Shown in pieces: positions 21,817 to 30,918 of a stretch of 64,000 nucleotides of DNA. The stretch spans positions 38,947 to 102,946 of the forward strand of contig NZVC01000017.1 in NCBI GenBank assembly GCA_002701395.1, read 5' to 3'. A program made the position numbers and the translations under genes. The notes beneath the pieces were generated by a model. It was not told the DNA's origin. It saw only the letters and a list, made by a program, of their open reading frames with translations, and ran no database searches. The stretch is from Maritimibacter sp. GTDB lineage: Bacteria; Pseudomonadota; Alphaproteobacteria; Rhodobacterales; Rhodobacteraceae. The first letter of the stretch is position 1. Each line of letters starts with the position of its first letter.

Positions 21817-22448
21817 CCAGACACTGGCTCGAGATCGAGGTCGGGGACGTCGCAGAACCCGGCGATCGCGATGGCAAGGAGATCGTCGTACCGGGCCCGG
21901 CACGGTGGTATGCGCTGCGGTGCAGGCCGCAGAAGGAAGAGGCCGCGGAGCGGTGGCTTTCCCAGCGTGGTGTGTTTGCGTTTCATCCCGTCACGCGCCG
22001 CAAGGTGCGGGTCCGGGGCGTCTTGCGTCAGGTCTGCAGTCGCTACCTTCCCGGTTACGTCTTTGCGCGTTTCCCCGGCGATCCTTTGGCCTACCGCGTG
22101 CTTGGAAGCCCTTTCCTGAGCGATGCCCTTCGTAGGGCGGACGGCCAATGGGGAGTGCTGGGTGTGGCGAGCTTGCGTGCGTTGTATGGTATGCGCCGCG
22201 TAGATGAGGCAGCTGAGACTGCTCGTGCAAAGGCACGGAAGGCGGCGCGCGCAGCCCGACAGCTCCGGCCAGGCGGGCACGCGCTGTTCACCGGTGGTGT
22301 GTTTGCGGGCGCTCCTTGTCAGGTTGTTGAGGTCAACTCTGTTACTGGTGCGAAGGTCAGGTTGCAGCTGTATGGAAGAGAGACGATTGTGACCGCGTCC
22401 CCGGATGATCTAATTGGGCTCAGCGAAAATGCCGTTGACAAAGCGTGA
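21813..22448 (+). CDS. Phage-encoded NusG/RfaH-like antiterminator
   Basis: 211 aa. A NusG N-terminal (NGN) domain is clear: 'RWYALRCRPQKEEAAERWLSQRGVFAFHPVTRRKVRV' and 'RYLPGYVFARFPGDPLAYRVLG'. A short Ala/Arg-rich helix follows (about 145-165), then a KOW-type segment, 'FTGGVFAGAPCQVVEVNSVTGAKVRLQLYGRETIV'. The protein should bind RNA polymerase and suppress termination. It is the last gene before a terminator and the late genes, so it is a good candidate for the late-gene switch in place of lambda Q. Confidence 0.82.
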   Translation: MTRHWLEIEVGDVAEPGDRDGKEIVVPGPARWYALRCRPQKEEAAERWLSQRGVFAFHPVTRRKVRVRGVLRQVCSRYLPGYVFARFPGDPLAYRVLGSPFLSDALRRADGQWGVLGVASLRALYGMRRVDEAAETARAKARKAARAARQLRPGGHALFTGGVFAGAPCQVVEVNSVTGAKVRLQLYGRETIVTASPDDLIGLSENAVDKA

Positions 22449-22592
22449 CGGCGTCGCCTAGCGTCCGTCGCCATAGCCTCTGGCCGACTGGTCCCCGCGT
22501 ATAGAGCGGCAGCACCACCGGCTGCTGGGCGGCGCGGATCGGTTGGAAACGCTCGATCTACCACGCCCGAAACTCGTCCTGACTCTCCCGAC

Positions 22593-22624
22593 AAGCCCCG
22601 CCATAGAGCGGGGTTTCGTCTTTT
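22593..22624 (+). terminator. Intrinsic terminator between early and late regions
   Basis: CCCCGC-CATAGA-GCGGGG followed by TTTCGTCTTTT lies 145 bp after the NusG-like gene and before the HNH gene. This is the obvious place for a terminator that the NusG-like protein would override. Confidence 0.65.
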
Positions 22625-22698
22625 CTGGACTATGGGTGCGAGGTGGTCTCGCGAACGTGGACGGTGAGGTGAGCGTGGGTCGACTGGCCGGAAGGGGA

Positions 22699-23046
22699 AT
22701 GCCGAGCAGGCTCAAGCCTGCAGCTGGTCGCCTACGCTCACCAGCCGAGGACGCGGCCAAGGAAGCGCCCGGTCGTCGGTCGCCAAGCTGGACACACACC
22801 GCGCGCTGGCAACGCCTCCGGCTTGAGATCCTCGAGCGAGACGGCTGGCTCTGTCAGGCCTGCGATCGGCCGCACATGCTGGTCGAAGGTCGACGGCATC
22901 CGGACAGCGCGGTGGTCGACCATCGCCGCCCGCATCGTGGCGACGAGGATCTGTTCTGGGATCGTCGGAACCTCTGGTCGGTCTGTAAGCGGTACCACGA
23001 TCGGGTCAAGCAGTCGCTCGAGAAGGGCGGACGCCAGTCGAAGTGA
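22699..23046 (+). CDS. Phage HNH endonuclease
   Basis: 115 aa from the ATG at 22699 (GAAGGGGA upstream); the same frame is open further upstream but lacks family similarity. The HNH core reads 'WQRLRLEILERDGWLCQACDRP...VVDHRRPHRGDEDLFWDRRNLWSVCKRYHDRVKQ', with Cys-x-x-Cys before and His near the DH pair. HNH proteins next to terminase genes in HK97-like phages act with terminase in cos cleavage. Confidence 0.82.
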   Translation: MPSRLKPAAGRLRSPAEDAAKEAPGRRSPSWTHTARWQRLRLEILERDGWLCQACDRPHMLVEGRRHPDSAVVDHRRPHRGDEDLFWDRRNLWSVCKRYHDRVKQSLEKGGRQSK

Positions 23047-23260
23047 CGGCCCTGGGCAGGGGGAGGGGGGGTGCGATTTCCAGAATCGGCCCATTTTCCC
23101 AGACCCGCGCCCCCCTCACGCGCAGAATTTTTTTCCTGCCTTGGCGAAATTCGCCATAGGCAAAGCGCCCGCGAAAATGCGGCGAAAGGTAAGGTTATGA
23201 AAAAAGACGGAAAATCCGGGCTTTCCGCGATTTCCTCGGCTCCAGCCGGGAATTTTTTTC
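23047..23260. other. Noncoding gap before the methyltransferase; possible cos region
   Basis: 214 bp without a convincing gene. It contains a G-rich tract (GGGCAGGGGGAGGGGGGG), the palindrome GGCGAAATTCGCC (23143-23155) and two copies of GAATTTTTTTC (23125-23135 and 23250-23260). A cos site or a promoter for the late region would fit here, but no sequence signature proves either. Confidence 0.3.
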
Positions 23261-24577
23261 ATGGCGGGTAAATCTGCGCAGAGCTGGCCGGCGGGCGAGA
23301 CCGTTCTCCGGAAGCGTGCCGAGCTGCGGGGATACGAGCAGAACAGTCGGACGCACTCCGACGAGCAGATCGGCCAGATCGCGGCGTCGATCGGGGAGTG
23401 GGGATTTACCCAAGCGATCCTAATCGATGAGACCGGCATGGTGATCGCAGGGCACGGCCGGCCCGCTGCGGCAGAGCGCCTGGGGCTCGATGAGGTGCCG
23501 TGCATGGTGGCCGTCGGTTGGACCGACGAGCAAAAGCGGGCCTATGTGATCGCAGACAACAAGCTGGCCGAGAACGCCGGTTGGGATGAGTCGATCCTGG
23601 CGGCCGAACTCGCCGCTCTCGAGGGCGCCGAGTTCTCGCTCGACCTTTTGGGCTTCGGCGAGGACGAGCTCGCTGATCTGCTGAACGTGGGCGAGGGCGG
23701 GCTGACGGATCCCGACGACGCTCCGGAGGCAAGTGATACGCTGGTGACGCAGCCGGGCGATGTCTGGCTTTTGGGCAATCATCGCCTTCGCTGCGGCGAT
23801 TCCACCTCGGAGGCCGATGTTTCTGCGCTCCTGGAAGGCGTGAAGCCGCACTTGATGGTCACGGACCCGCCTTACGGCGTGAACTATGACCCGTCCTGGC
23901 GCAAGCAGTTCGGCGGCGACACGGTCGCTGAAGGCAAGGTGCAAAACGACGACAACGCCGACTGGACGGCCGCATGGCGCCTGTTCCCGGGGGACGTCGC
24001 CTACATCTGGCATGGCGCGTTGCACAACGTCGTCGTTGCCGAAAGCCTGAAGGATGCGGGGTTCGGGGTCCGGGCCCAGATTGTCTGGGTGAAGACGCGC
24101 GCACCGATCTCGCGTGGCCACTACCACTGGCAGCACGAGCCTGCGTTCTATGCAGAGCGCGACGATGAGGGTCCGGAGGGTTGGCTGGTCGAGCAGGATG
24201 ACCTGTCCTACGCGGTCCGGACCAGCAAGACGGCGAGTTGGCGCGGTGGTCGCAAACAGACGACCGTCTGGTTCATCGAGCACCTGAAGAACGACACCGG
24301 GCACGGAACGCAGAAGCCGGTCGAGTGCATGCGTCGACCGATGGTCAACAATTCGAGTCCCGGCCAGGCTATCTACGAGCCATTCTGCGGCTCCGGCTCG
24401 ACGATCATCGCAGGCGAAATGGAGGGCCGGCACGTCTATGGGATGGAGCTCGATCCGAAGTACTGCGACGTGATTGTTCGGCGCTGGCAGGCGTTCACCG
24501 GGAAGGTCGCGACGCTCGAGGCGTCTGGCGCCGCCTTCGAGGGCGTGGAGGCGGAGCGATGCAAAGCCGCGGCATGA
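23261..24577 (+). CDS. ParB-domain / DNA methyltransferase fusion
   Basis: 438 aa. Residues about 15-115 are a ParB-like domain ('LRGYEQNSRTHSDEQIGQIAASIGEWGFTQAILIDETGMVIAGHGRPAAAERLGLDEVPCMV'). Residues about 165-415 are an N6-adenine/N4-cytosine methyltransferase with the catalytic DPPY near residue 203 ('MVTDPPYGVNYD') and the SAM motif 'EPFCGSGSTIIAGEMEGRHVYGMELDPKY' near 375, i.e. beta-class order. No restriction partner is present. It probably protects phage DNA or modulates packaging or replication. It overlaps the next gene. Confidence 0.88.
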   Translation: MAGKSAQSWPAGETVLRKRAELRGYEQNSRTHSDEQIGQIAASIGEWGFTQAILIDETGMVIAGHGRPAAAERLGLDEVPCMVAVGWTDEQKRAYVIADNKLAENAGWDESILAAELAALEGAEFSLDLLGFGEDELADLLNVGEGGLTDPDDAPEASDTLVTQPGDVWLLGNHRLRCGDSTSEADVSALLEGVKPHLMVTDPPYGVNYDPSWRKQFGGDTVAEGKVQNDDNADWTAAWRLFPGDVAYIWHGALHNVVVAESLKDAGFGVRAQIVWVKTRAPISRGHYHWQHEPAFYAERDDEGPEGWLVEQDDLSYAVRTSKTASWRGGRKQTTVWFIEHLKNDTGHGTQKPVECMRRPMVNNSSPGQAIYEPFCGSGSTIIAGEMEGRHVYGMELDPKYCDVIVRRWQAFTGKVATLEASGAAFEGVEAERCKAAA

Positions 24578-24777
24578 GCGCAGTCGAGGCCGTCGCCAAC
24601 GTGGCGGTCGGTTGGGCCGTCTCGATGGTCGTCACGGCGCTGGTCCTGCCAGCGTTCGGTCATGACGTCAGTGTGGGCGAGGCTGCCGGCATCTCGGTCG
24701 TGTTCACGATTGTGTCTCTGGTTCGGTCATTCGCATTGCGCCGGGTGTTCAACGGTTTGGCGGGACGGTCGAGGTGA
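24559..24777 (+). CDS. DUF7220-type small phage membrane protein
   Basis: 72 aa from ATG 24559, overlapping the methyltransferase end by 19 bp. 'MQSRGMSAVEAVANVAVGWAVSMVVTALVLPAFGHDVSVGEAAGISVVFTIVSLVRSFALRRVFN' has two transmembrane helices and the conserved 'E...N...G' start and 'RS..LRR.FN' end of this family. It is commonly found beside terminase genes; function unknown. Confidence 0.75.
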   Translation: MQSRGMSAVEAVANVAVGWAVSMVVTALVLPAFGHDVSVGEAAGISVVFTIVSLVRSFALRRVFNGLAGRSR

Positions 24778-25583
24778 CGGAGCGCCCGACAGCCCCGGAT
24801 CGCTTGCAGGGACTCGCCCGCGAGGTGTGGGATGCGACCGTTGCGTCTATGCCGGTCGACCGGCATCTGACGCGCGCGGATCTGTTCGTCCTGGAGGGTG
24901 CTTGCCGTAATTTCGCGCGCTACCAGAGGATTGAGACGCAGATCGAGGATCTTTCGGCGAAGTCGGCGTTGGCCGGAGACTTCGCAAAGGGCAAAGAGGG
25001 ACGCCTCGAGGTGTCGGTTCTTCGACAGCAGGCGAACGATGCCTTTGCCGAGTTCAAGCGATTGTCGCGCGACTTGGGCGTTTCGATGACTGCCGGCGGA
25101 GAGCGGGTGGATCGGGATCTGTTCGGCGATCCGGTCGTGTTGCCGAACGGCAAACGGGGACGCCCGAAGCATCGCCCATCGCAGAAGTTGCGCGACAAGG
25201 TGCTGATGCTCCTGGCGCTCGGCTGGCGCAACGAGCGGATTGCGAACGCGATCGGCGTAACCCAGCCAACCTTGCGCAAGCACTACGGGTCCGAGCTGAA
25301 GTTGCGCCAGATCCAGCGGGATCGCTTGGATGCATGGCGGTTCGAGAAGGTGGTGCATCAGGCCGAAGCCGGCAACGTCGGCGCGCTGCGCTTGCTGCAG
25401 CAGATGCTCGAGAAGAACGACGCGATGGAGGCTTCAGCGTCGCTGACCGGCGATCAGGAGCGCGGCGAGAAAACCGAGAAACTCGGCAAGAAGGAAGCGG
25501 CCAACCGTGCGGCGGAGCGGGCTATCGCCGGCGACGACGCGGGCGAATGGGGTAGCGATCTGTCGCCGGGGTTCAAGCACTGA
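24774..25583 (+). CDS. terS: Terminase small subunit (P27-like) with C-terminal HTH
   Basis: 269 aa from GTG 24774 (GTGA overlap). Residues 1-110 resemble P27-family small terminases ('AREVWDATVASMPVDRHLTRADLFVLEGACRNFARYQRIE', 'FAEFKRLSRDLGVSM'). Residues about 125-215 add an HTH module ('LRDKVLMLLALGWRNERIANAIGVTQPTLRKHYGSEL'). Many phages encode the two parts separately; here they are one protein. It recognises the packaging site and regulates the large subunit. Confidence 0.8.
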   Translation: MTERPTAPDRLQGLAREVWDATVASMPVDRHLTRADLFVLEGACRNFARYQRIETQIEDLSAKSALAGDFAKGKEGRLEVSVLRQQANDAFAEFKRLSRDLGVSMTAGGERVDRDLFGDPVVLPNGKRGRPKHRPSQKLRDKVLMLLALGWRNERIANAIGVTQPTLRKHYGSELKLRQIQRDRLDAWRFEKVVHQAEAGNVGALRLLQQMLEKNDAMEASASLTGDQERGEKTEKLGKKEAANRAAERAIAGDDAGEWGSDLSPGFKH

Positions 25584-27313
25584 TGGCCGACCTGTTCGCA
25601 GTTGGAGACCAGCCGGCACCGGCGCCGGCGTGGCGCACCTCTGTTCCGGACTGGGAGCAACGGATCCGCGATCGGCGGTCGCTGATCCCGGATCTGCCGC
25701 TTTACGATGCCGTCGCCGAGAAGGCGCTCCGGATCTTCAAGAGGCTGCGGGTGCCGGATCTGATCGGCCAGCCGACCTATGGCGAGGTCTGCGACGACTG
25801 GGTGTTCGATTTCGTGCGGGTGATTTTCGGGAGCTACAACCCGGACACGCGGCGTCGAATGCTCAAGGAGTTCTTTCTCCTGGTTCCGAAGAAAAACGGC
25901 AAGAGTGCGATCGCAGCCGCCATTGTCGTGACGGCCGCGATCCTCAACGAGCGCCCGGAGGCGGAGATGGTTCTCATCGCCCCGACGCAGGAAATCTCCG
26001 GCATCGCGTTCAAGCAGGCGGCAGGTATCGTGCGGCTCGATCCAGAGCTCATGCGGATTTTCCAGGTGACGCCGCACCAGAAGCGGATCAAGCATCGGAC
26101 GACCCTGTGCGAGATCAAGATCCTGTCGGCGGACGGCGACGTCGTGACCGGGTCGAAGGCAGCGGTTGTGCTGATCGACGAGACGCATGTCCTGGCCAGC
26201 AAGCAGAAAGCGCCGGACATTTTCCTCGAGCTGCGGGGCGGACTGAAGTCACGGCCGGAGGGGTTTCTTCTGCAGATCACGACGCAGTCCAAGGACCGGC
26301 CGACGGGCCAGTTCGAGAAGGAGCTGCGTCGGGCCCGTGATGTGCGGGATGGGAAACTAGAGCTGCCGCTCCTGGCCGTCATGTACGAGCTGCCCGACGA
26401 GATGTCGGAAAAGGAGGAGTGGAGAGACCCGGCGACCTGGCCGATGGTGAATCCCAATCTTGGCCGCTCGGTCATGGCGAAGGATCTGGCCGACGACCTG
26501 GTGGCCGCGGAAGCAGACGGTCCGGAAGCATTGGCGTTGTTCGCAAGCCAGCATCTGAACGTGCAGGTCGGGCTCGGCCTCAAGACGGGCCGGTGGGTTG
26601 GAGCGGACTACTGGGCTGGCGCGGCGCAGCCGGCGCTTTCGATCGAGGAGGTTCTCGCGACCTCTGAGGTCGCCGTGGTCGGCATCGATGGCGGTGGGCT
26701 CGATGACCTCTTGGGCATGACGATTCTCGGGCGTCATGCGCAGACGAAGGTTTGGCAGTCCTGGTCGAGGGCTTGGGCGGACAGGGACGTGCTGCGCTTG
26801 CGGCAGTCGATCGCGCCCGAGCTCGAGAAGTTGGTGGAGCAGGGCGAGCTGACCTTGGTCGACAACATCGAGGAGGAGGCGAACCCGGAAGTCGTCGATC
26901 TCTGCGTTCGTGTTCGCTCGGCGGGGCTGTTTCCCGAGCAGGACGGGATCGGGATGGACCCGGAAGGCGTCGGCTCGATCATTGACGGTCTCGTGGCTGC
27001 CGGCTTCTCGATCGAGGACATCCGGGCGATCAGCCAAGGCTACAAGCTGAACGCTGCGATCAAGACCACGCCGGTGAAGCTGAAGAACGGCAGCATGGTC
27101 CACTGCGGTCAGCGCCTGATGACGTGGTGCGTCGGCAACGCGAAGACGGAAGCGCGCGGCAACGCAGTGATCGTAACCAAGGCGCAGTCGGGCTCGGCGA
27201 AGATCGACCCACTGATGTCGCTGTTCAACGCCGTGCAGCTCATGAGCTGGAACCCGGTTGCGGCAAACACCAAGGGCGCGATCGTGATCGGCTCGGATTA
27301 TGAGGTGGCGTGA
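25583..27313 (+). CDS. terL: Terminase large subunit
   Basis: 576 aa. The ATPase domain has the Walker A variant 'VPKKNGKSAIAAAIV' near residue 102 and Walker B 'AVVLIDETHVLASK' near 195. The C-terminal RNase-H-like nuclease begins with 'VAVVGIDGGGLDDLLGMTILGR' near residue 365. Length and order fit HK97/lambdoid large terminases. It translocates DNA into the prohead and cuts it. Start ATG is at the stop of terS. Confidence 0.92.
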   Translation: MADLFAVGDQPAPAPAWRTSVPDWEQRIRDRRSLIPDLPLYDAVAEKALRIFKRLRVPDLIGQPTYGEVCDDWVFDFVRVIFGSYNPDTRRRMLKEFFLLVPKKNGKSAIAAAIVVTAAILNERPEAEMVLIAPTQEISGIAFKQAAGIVRLDPELMRIFQVTPHQKRIKHRTTLCEIKILSADGDVVTGSKAAVVLIDETHVLASKQKAPDIFLELRGGLKSRPEGFLLQITTQSKDRPTGQFEKELRRARDVRDGKLELPLLAVMYELPDEMSEKEEWRDPATWPMVNPNLGRSVMAKDLADDLVAAEADGPEALALFASQHLNVQVGLGLKTGRWVGADYWAGAAQPALSIEEVLATSEVAVVGIDGGGLDDLLGMTILGRHAQTKVWQSWSRAWADRDVLRLRQSIAPELEKLVEQGELTLVDNIEEEANPEVVDLCVRVRSAGLFPEQDGIGMDPEGVGSIIDGLVAAGFSIEDIRAISQGYKLNAAIKTTPVKLKNGSMVHCGQRLMTWCVGNAKTEARGNAVIVTKAQSGSAKIDPLMSLFNAVQLMSWNPVAANTKGAIVIGSDYEVA

Positions 27314-28636
27314 ATGGGCATCCTGAAACTGTTCGGCGGTGATCGCCTATCGGCTGCCGAGGACGCGCAGCGCGATGCGGCTGACGATCGGTTCTTCGAG
27401 GACCACGGCGGCGCGACGAGCGAGATCGACGTTCATGTCAGCGTGTCGCGGGCCCGGAAGGTGCCGGTGGTGCGCAACTGCTTGTCGCTCCTGGCCGGCT
27501 CGGTCGCCGGACTTGAGAACGGCGTTTTCCGCCGCGTTGGCGAGGATCGTGTCGAGCGGCGGGTCGATCATCCGGTGGCGAAGCTGCTGCGCAATCCGAA
27601 CCCGCGGCAGACCGGTTTCGACTTCATCTACCAGATGGTCGACGACCTGTGCGCCGAGGGAGATTTCTACGCCGAGAAGGTGTTCGAGGGAGGCGAGGTC
27701 GTCGCGCTCTGGCGGATGGAGCCGCACCGCGTTGTGGTGGAGGAGCTCGCGGATCTGAGAGAGAGGCGCTATCGGTTCCGTGATCGCTGGGGCCGTGAGC
27801 GCATCCTGCTCGCGGACGAGGTTTGGCATATCGCCCTGCCGCCGCTCATGGACGATCTGAAAGGCACGTCACCGATCTTGGTCGACGGGCGCGAGGCGGT
27901 CGCAGTCGCGATCGCGCTCCAGCGATACGCGAACACCCTGTTCAAGAACGACGCCACGCCGGCATACGCGTTCTCGATGGAGGGGCACTTTGCTGACGCC
28001 GAGTCCAAGGAAAATTGGACGCGGTCGATGCTCCGGCGCCTGACCGGCCGTCGTCGGCACCAGCCGATGGCGCTGGAGTACGGGATGAAGCCGCACCGTC
28101 TCGGTCTGACGGCGGAGGAGGCGCAGTTCCTCGAGACCCGCAAAGAGCTCTGGCTCGATCTCGCGCGTCTGTGGCGCGTGCCGCCGCACAAGGTCGGGAT
28201 CCTCGATCGCGCGACGTTCAGCAACATCGAGCACCAGTCGCTCGAGTTCGTCACGGACACCTTGCGCCCGATCCTCGAGCTCATCGAGCGGTCGGTCGGG
28301 AAGTTCCTGCTGGATCTGCCCGACGAGTACTTCGAGTTCAACGTCGAGAGCCTTCTGCGGGGCGATATCAAGGCGCGCTACGAGGCTTACTCGATCGCCC
28401 GGCAGTGGGGCTGGATGAGTGTCAACGACGTCCTGCGGATGGAGCACCGCAATGGCATCGGGCCGGCGGGCGATCGGTACATGGAGCCGCTGAACATGGT
28501 TCCGGTGGGCGCCGGCGCCGAAGAGCGCAAGCCGGAGCAGCGCGAGGCGATCGACAAGTCGATCGCGTTCCTGCGCGGCTCGGTCGGCGGGAAGAAAGGG
28601 AAACCGAGATTGGAGCTCGTGAAAAATGCCGCATGA
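27314..28636 (+). CDS. Portal protein, HK97 family
   Basis: 440 aa, beginning one base after the terminase stop. HK97-portal features include 'VPVVRNCLSLLAGSVAGL', 'HPVAKLLRNPNPRQTGFDFIYQMVDDLCAEGDFYAEKV', 'WHIALPPLMDDLKGTSPI', 'PPHKVGILDRATFSNIEHQSLEFVTDTLRPI' and 'NDVLRMEHRNGIGPAGDRYMEPLNM'. It forms the dodecameric DNA entry ring. Its end overlaps the protease gene by 11 bp. Confidence 0.93.
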   Translation: MGILKLFGGDRLSAAEDAQRDAADDRFFEDHGGATSEIDVHVSVSRARKVPVVRNCLSLLAGSVAGLENGVFRRVGEDRVERRVDHPVAKLLRNPNPRQTGFDFIYQMVDDLCAEGDFYAEKVFEGGEVVALWRMEPHRVVVEELADLRERRYRFRDRWGRERILLADEVWHIALPPLMDDLKGTSPILVDGREAVAVAIALQRYANTLFKNDATPAYAFSMEGHFADAESKENWTRSMLRRLTGRRRHQPMALEYGMKPHRLGLTAEEAQFLETRKELWLDLARLWRVPPHKVGILDRATFSNIEHQSLEFVTDTLRPILELIERSVGKFLLDLPDEYFEFNVESLLRGDIKARYEAYSIARQWGWMSVNDVLRMEHRNGIGPAGDRYMEPLNMVPVGAGAEERKPEQREAIDKSIAFLRGSVGGKKGKPRLELVKNAA

Positions 28637-29537
28637 AATCGACCGCGTTCTGGCTGCCGTGCAATCGCGCACCTGGCTGATCGATGAAGAGAAGGCCGCA
28701 GAGGTCGTGGCTCTCCTGGCGGTGCGGGCCGAGACCGGCGCTGGCGTCGAGTGGGCGGGCGAGGACAACGAGCCGATCTACGCGGCCGAGCCTGTGTCCG
28801 GCCGGCGCGGCACCGTCCATGTGCTGAACCTGCAGGGGACCATCATGCCGCGCGGCCACATGCTCAGTCGGATGTCGGGTGCGTCGTCGCTGGATCAGTT
28901 CGGCAAGGCCTTCGACGAAGCGGCGGCGGATGCGAACGCCCAGGCGATCGTCCTGGACGTCGACAGCCCCGGCGGCGCGGTTGATATGGTGGCGGAGACG
29001 GCCGAGAAGATCTACCGGGCCCGGCGGGCGGGGCGGCCGATCATCGCCGTCGCGAACACGATGGCGGCGTCGGCGGCTTACTGGATCGCATCGGCGGCGG
29101 ATGAGGTGGTGGTGACGCCCTCGGGACACGTTGGCTCGATCGGGGTCTACGGCATGCACGACGACATCTCGGCTGCCCTGGAGAAAAGGGGCGTCAAGCG
29201 CACGATGGTCCGTTCTGGCGCCCGGAAGGCCGAGGGCGCGGTCGGCCCGCTGGACGAGGCGGCTCTGAAGCACCGGCAGGCCTCGGCGGACTACGCCTAC
29301 GACATGTTCACCCGCGCAGTCGCCCGCAATCGCGGCGTGGATCTCGCGGTGGTGCGCGCCGATCCGGAGAAGGATGCCGCACACATGGGCGGTGGGCGTG
29401 CCTACAACGCGAAGACCGCGGTGTCGCTACGGATGGCCGATCGCGTGGCCACCTTCGAGGAGACCCTTCAGCGTGTCGCGTCGGGGCGCAAGCCCACGAA
29501 CACGTCGCTGGCGCGGCGCCGGATGGCGCTGCTCTGA
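28626..29537 (+). CDS. S49/ClpP-like prohead protease
   Basis: 303 aa. The crotonase-like serine-peptidase core reads 'VHVLNLQGTIMPRG', 'AIVLDVDSPGGAVDMVAETAEKIYRARR' and 'VANTMAASAAYWIASAADEVVVTPSGHVGSIGVYGMHDDISAALEKRGVKRTMVRSG'; the Ser in MAASAAYW is the probable nucleophile and a Lys of the following segment the base. It is expected to remove the scaffold-like N-terminus of the capsid protein encoded next. Confidence 0.88.
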   Translation: MPHEIDRVLAAVQSRTWLIDEEKAAEVVALLAVRAETGAGVEWAGEDNEPIYAAEPVSGRRGTVHVLNLQGTIMPRGHMLSRMSGASSLDQFGKAFDEAAADANAQAIVLDVDSPGGAVDMVAETAEKIYRARRAGRPIIAVANTMAASAAYWIASAADEVVVTPSGHVGSIGVYGMHDDISAALEKRGVKRTMVRSGARKAEGAVGPLDEAALKHRQASADYAYDMFTRAVARNRGVDLAVVRADPEKDAAHMGGGRAYNAKTAVSLRMADRVATFEETLQRVASGRKPTNTSLARRRMALL

Positions 29538-29627
29538 ATTCCCAGACCTTTGGTCTTTCCGATGCGGCGTGCGCCGGGCGCGCTGTTGACGGCTATTTTT
29601 CCCCGGTAACAGAGGAGCGAGCCTGGC

Positions 29628-30911
29628 ATGAGTAAAAAGGCTGCACTGCAAAAGCGCCTCGCTGAGCTGCAGGCGGAAGGCACCAAGATTCTCGACGCGG
29701 CAGAGTCCGCGGAGCGGGGTCTGACGGCCGAGGAAGAGTCGCGGTTCGAAGCGATCGAGGACGAGATCAAGGCCGTCCAGTCGGACATCAAAGAGGCCGA
29801 GAAGATGGAGGCGCGCAAGCGCATCCTGGGGGGCCTGGCGGCAGGCACCACGCTGTCGCCGGCCGGCGGCACGACGGTCCGCGATCTGAACCCGGAAACC
29901 ACGGCCGGTTTTGCCGACCTGGGCGAGTTCGCCGTTGCGGTTCACGCGGCCGTGCATGGTGGCGATCGGGACGAGCGGCTGGTCGCCCTGGCGAACAGCC
30001 ACGAGGGCGGGACGACTTCCGGCGAGGGTTACATGCTGCCGCCGGCTCATCGCGACGAGATCTGGGAACTGGTGAACCAGTTCGACGAGTTTGGCCCGAT
30101 GATCGACGAAGAGCCGACCGCCAATCGCAGCGTCAAGCTGTTGGCCGACGAGTCGACGCCGTGGGGCGCGACTGGCATCGAGTCCTACTGGCGGGCGGAA
30201 GGCTCGCAGATGACGGCCTCGAAGCTGGCCGGCCAGGAGCGCAACGTTCCGCTGCACGAGCTATACACCCTGGCGCTTGCCAGCGAAGAGCTTCTGGAGG
30301 ATGCGCCGCGCCTAAACGCGCGCCTGTCCCGTAAGGCCGCAGAGGCGATCGCGTGGAAAAAGAACCTGGCGATCGTCGAGGGCACCGGTGTCGGCCAGCC
30401 GCTCGGCTGGTTCAACTCTCCGGCGATGGTCACCGTGGCGAAGGAATCCGGCCAATCGGCGGACACCCTGGCTACCGAGAACATCGTCAATATGTACTCG
30501 CGTCTGCTGATGGTGCCGGGGTCGCAGCCCTTCTGGCTGGGCAACAGCGATATCCTTCCGCAGCTGATGACGCTGACCCTCGGCGACAAGCCGGTCTGGC
30601 TGCCGCCCAACGGACTTGCCGGCGCGCCGAACGGCTTCATCCTCGGTCTGCCGCTGCGGCTGTCCGAGTACGCCAAGACCCTTGGCGATCTCGGCGACCT
30701 GCAGCTGATCCAGCCGCGTGGTTATTACGGCGCGCGTCGGGCGTCGGGTGTGAAGTACGCGACCTCGATCCACCTGTACTTCGATTACAACACGCAGGCC
30801 TTCCGGTGGGTGTTCCGCTACGGCGGTCAGCCGCACCTGTCGGCGCCGGTCTCGCCGCACAACGGCACGGCCACGAAGTCGCACTTCGTCGCGCTGGCAG
30901 AGCGGGCGTAA
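29628..30911 (+). CDS. Major capsid protein, HK97 gp5-like
   Basis: 427 aa. The N-terminal ~70 residues are a charged coiled coil ('KKAALQKRLAELQAEGTKILDAAESAERGLTAEEESRFEAIEDEIKAVQ') equivalent to the HK97 delta/scaffold domain, with maturation cleavage expected around residues 100-110. The HK97 fold follows: 'SYWRAEGSQMTASKLAGQERNVPLHELYTLALASEELLEDAPRLNARLSRKAAEAIAWKKNLAIVEGTGVGQPLGW'. It has a good RBS (AGAGGAG). Confidence 0.93.
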   Translation: MSKKAALQKRLAELQAEGTKILDAAESAERGLTAEEESRFEAIEDEIKAVQSDIKEAEKMEARKRILGGLAAGTTLSPAGGTTVRDLNPETTAGFADLGEFAVAVHAAVHGGDRDERLVALANSHEGGTTSGEGYMLPPAHRDEIWELVNQFDEFGPMIDEEPTANRSVKLLADESTPWGATGIESYWRAEGSQMTASKLAGQERNVPLHELYTLALASEELLEDAPRLNARLSRKAAEAIAWKKNLAIVEGTGVGQPLGWFNSPAMVTVAKESGQSADTLATENIVNMYSRLLMVPGSQPFWLGNSDILPQLMTLTLGDKPVWLPPNGLAGAPNGFILGLPLRLSEYAKTLGDLGDLQLIQPRGYYGARRASGVKYATSIHLYFDYNTQAFRWVFRYGGQPHLSAPVSPHNGTATKSHFVALAERA

Positions 30912-30918
30912 CGGACGC

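Noticed and set aside
22450..22560. Possible phage tRNA gene in the gap after the NusG-like gene
   Set aside because: Fragments resembling T-arm sequence occur, but no four-arm structure or acceptor stem can be formed.
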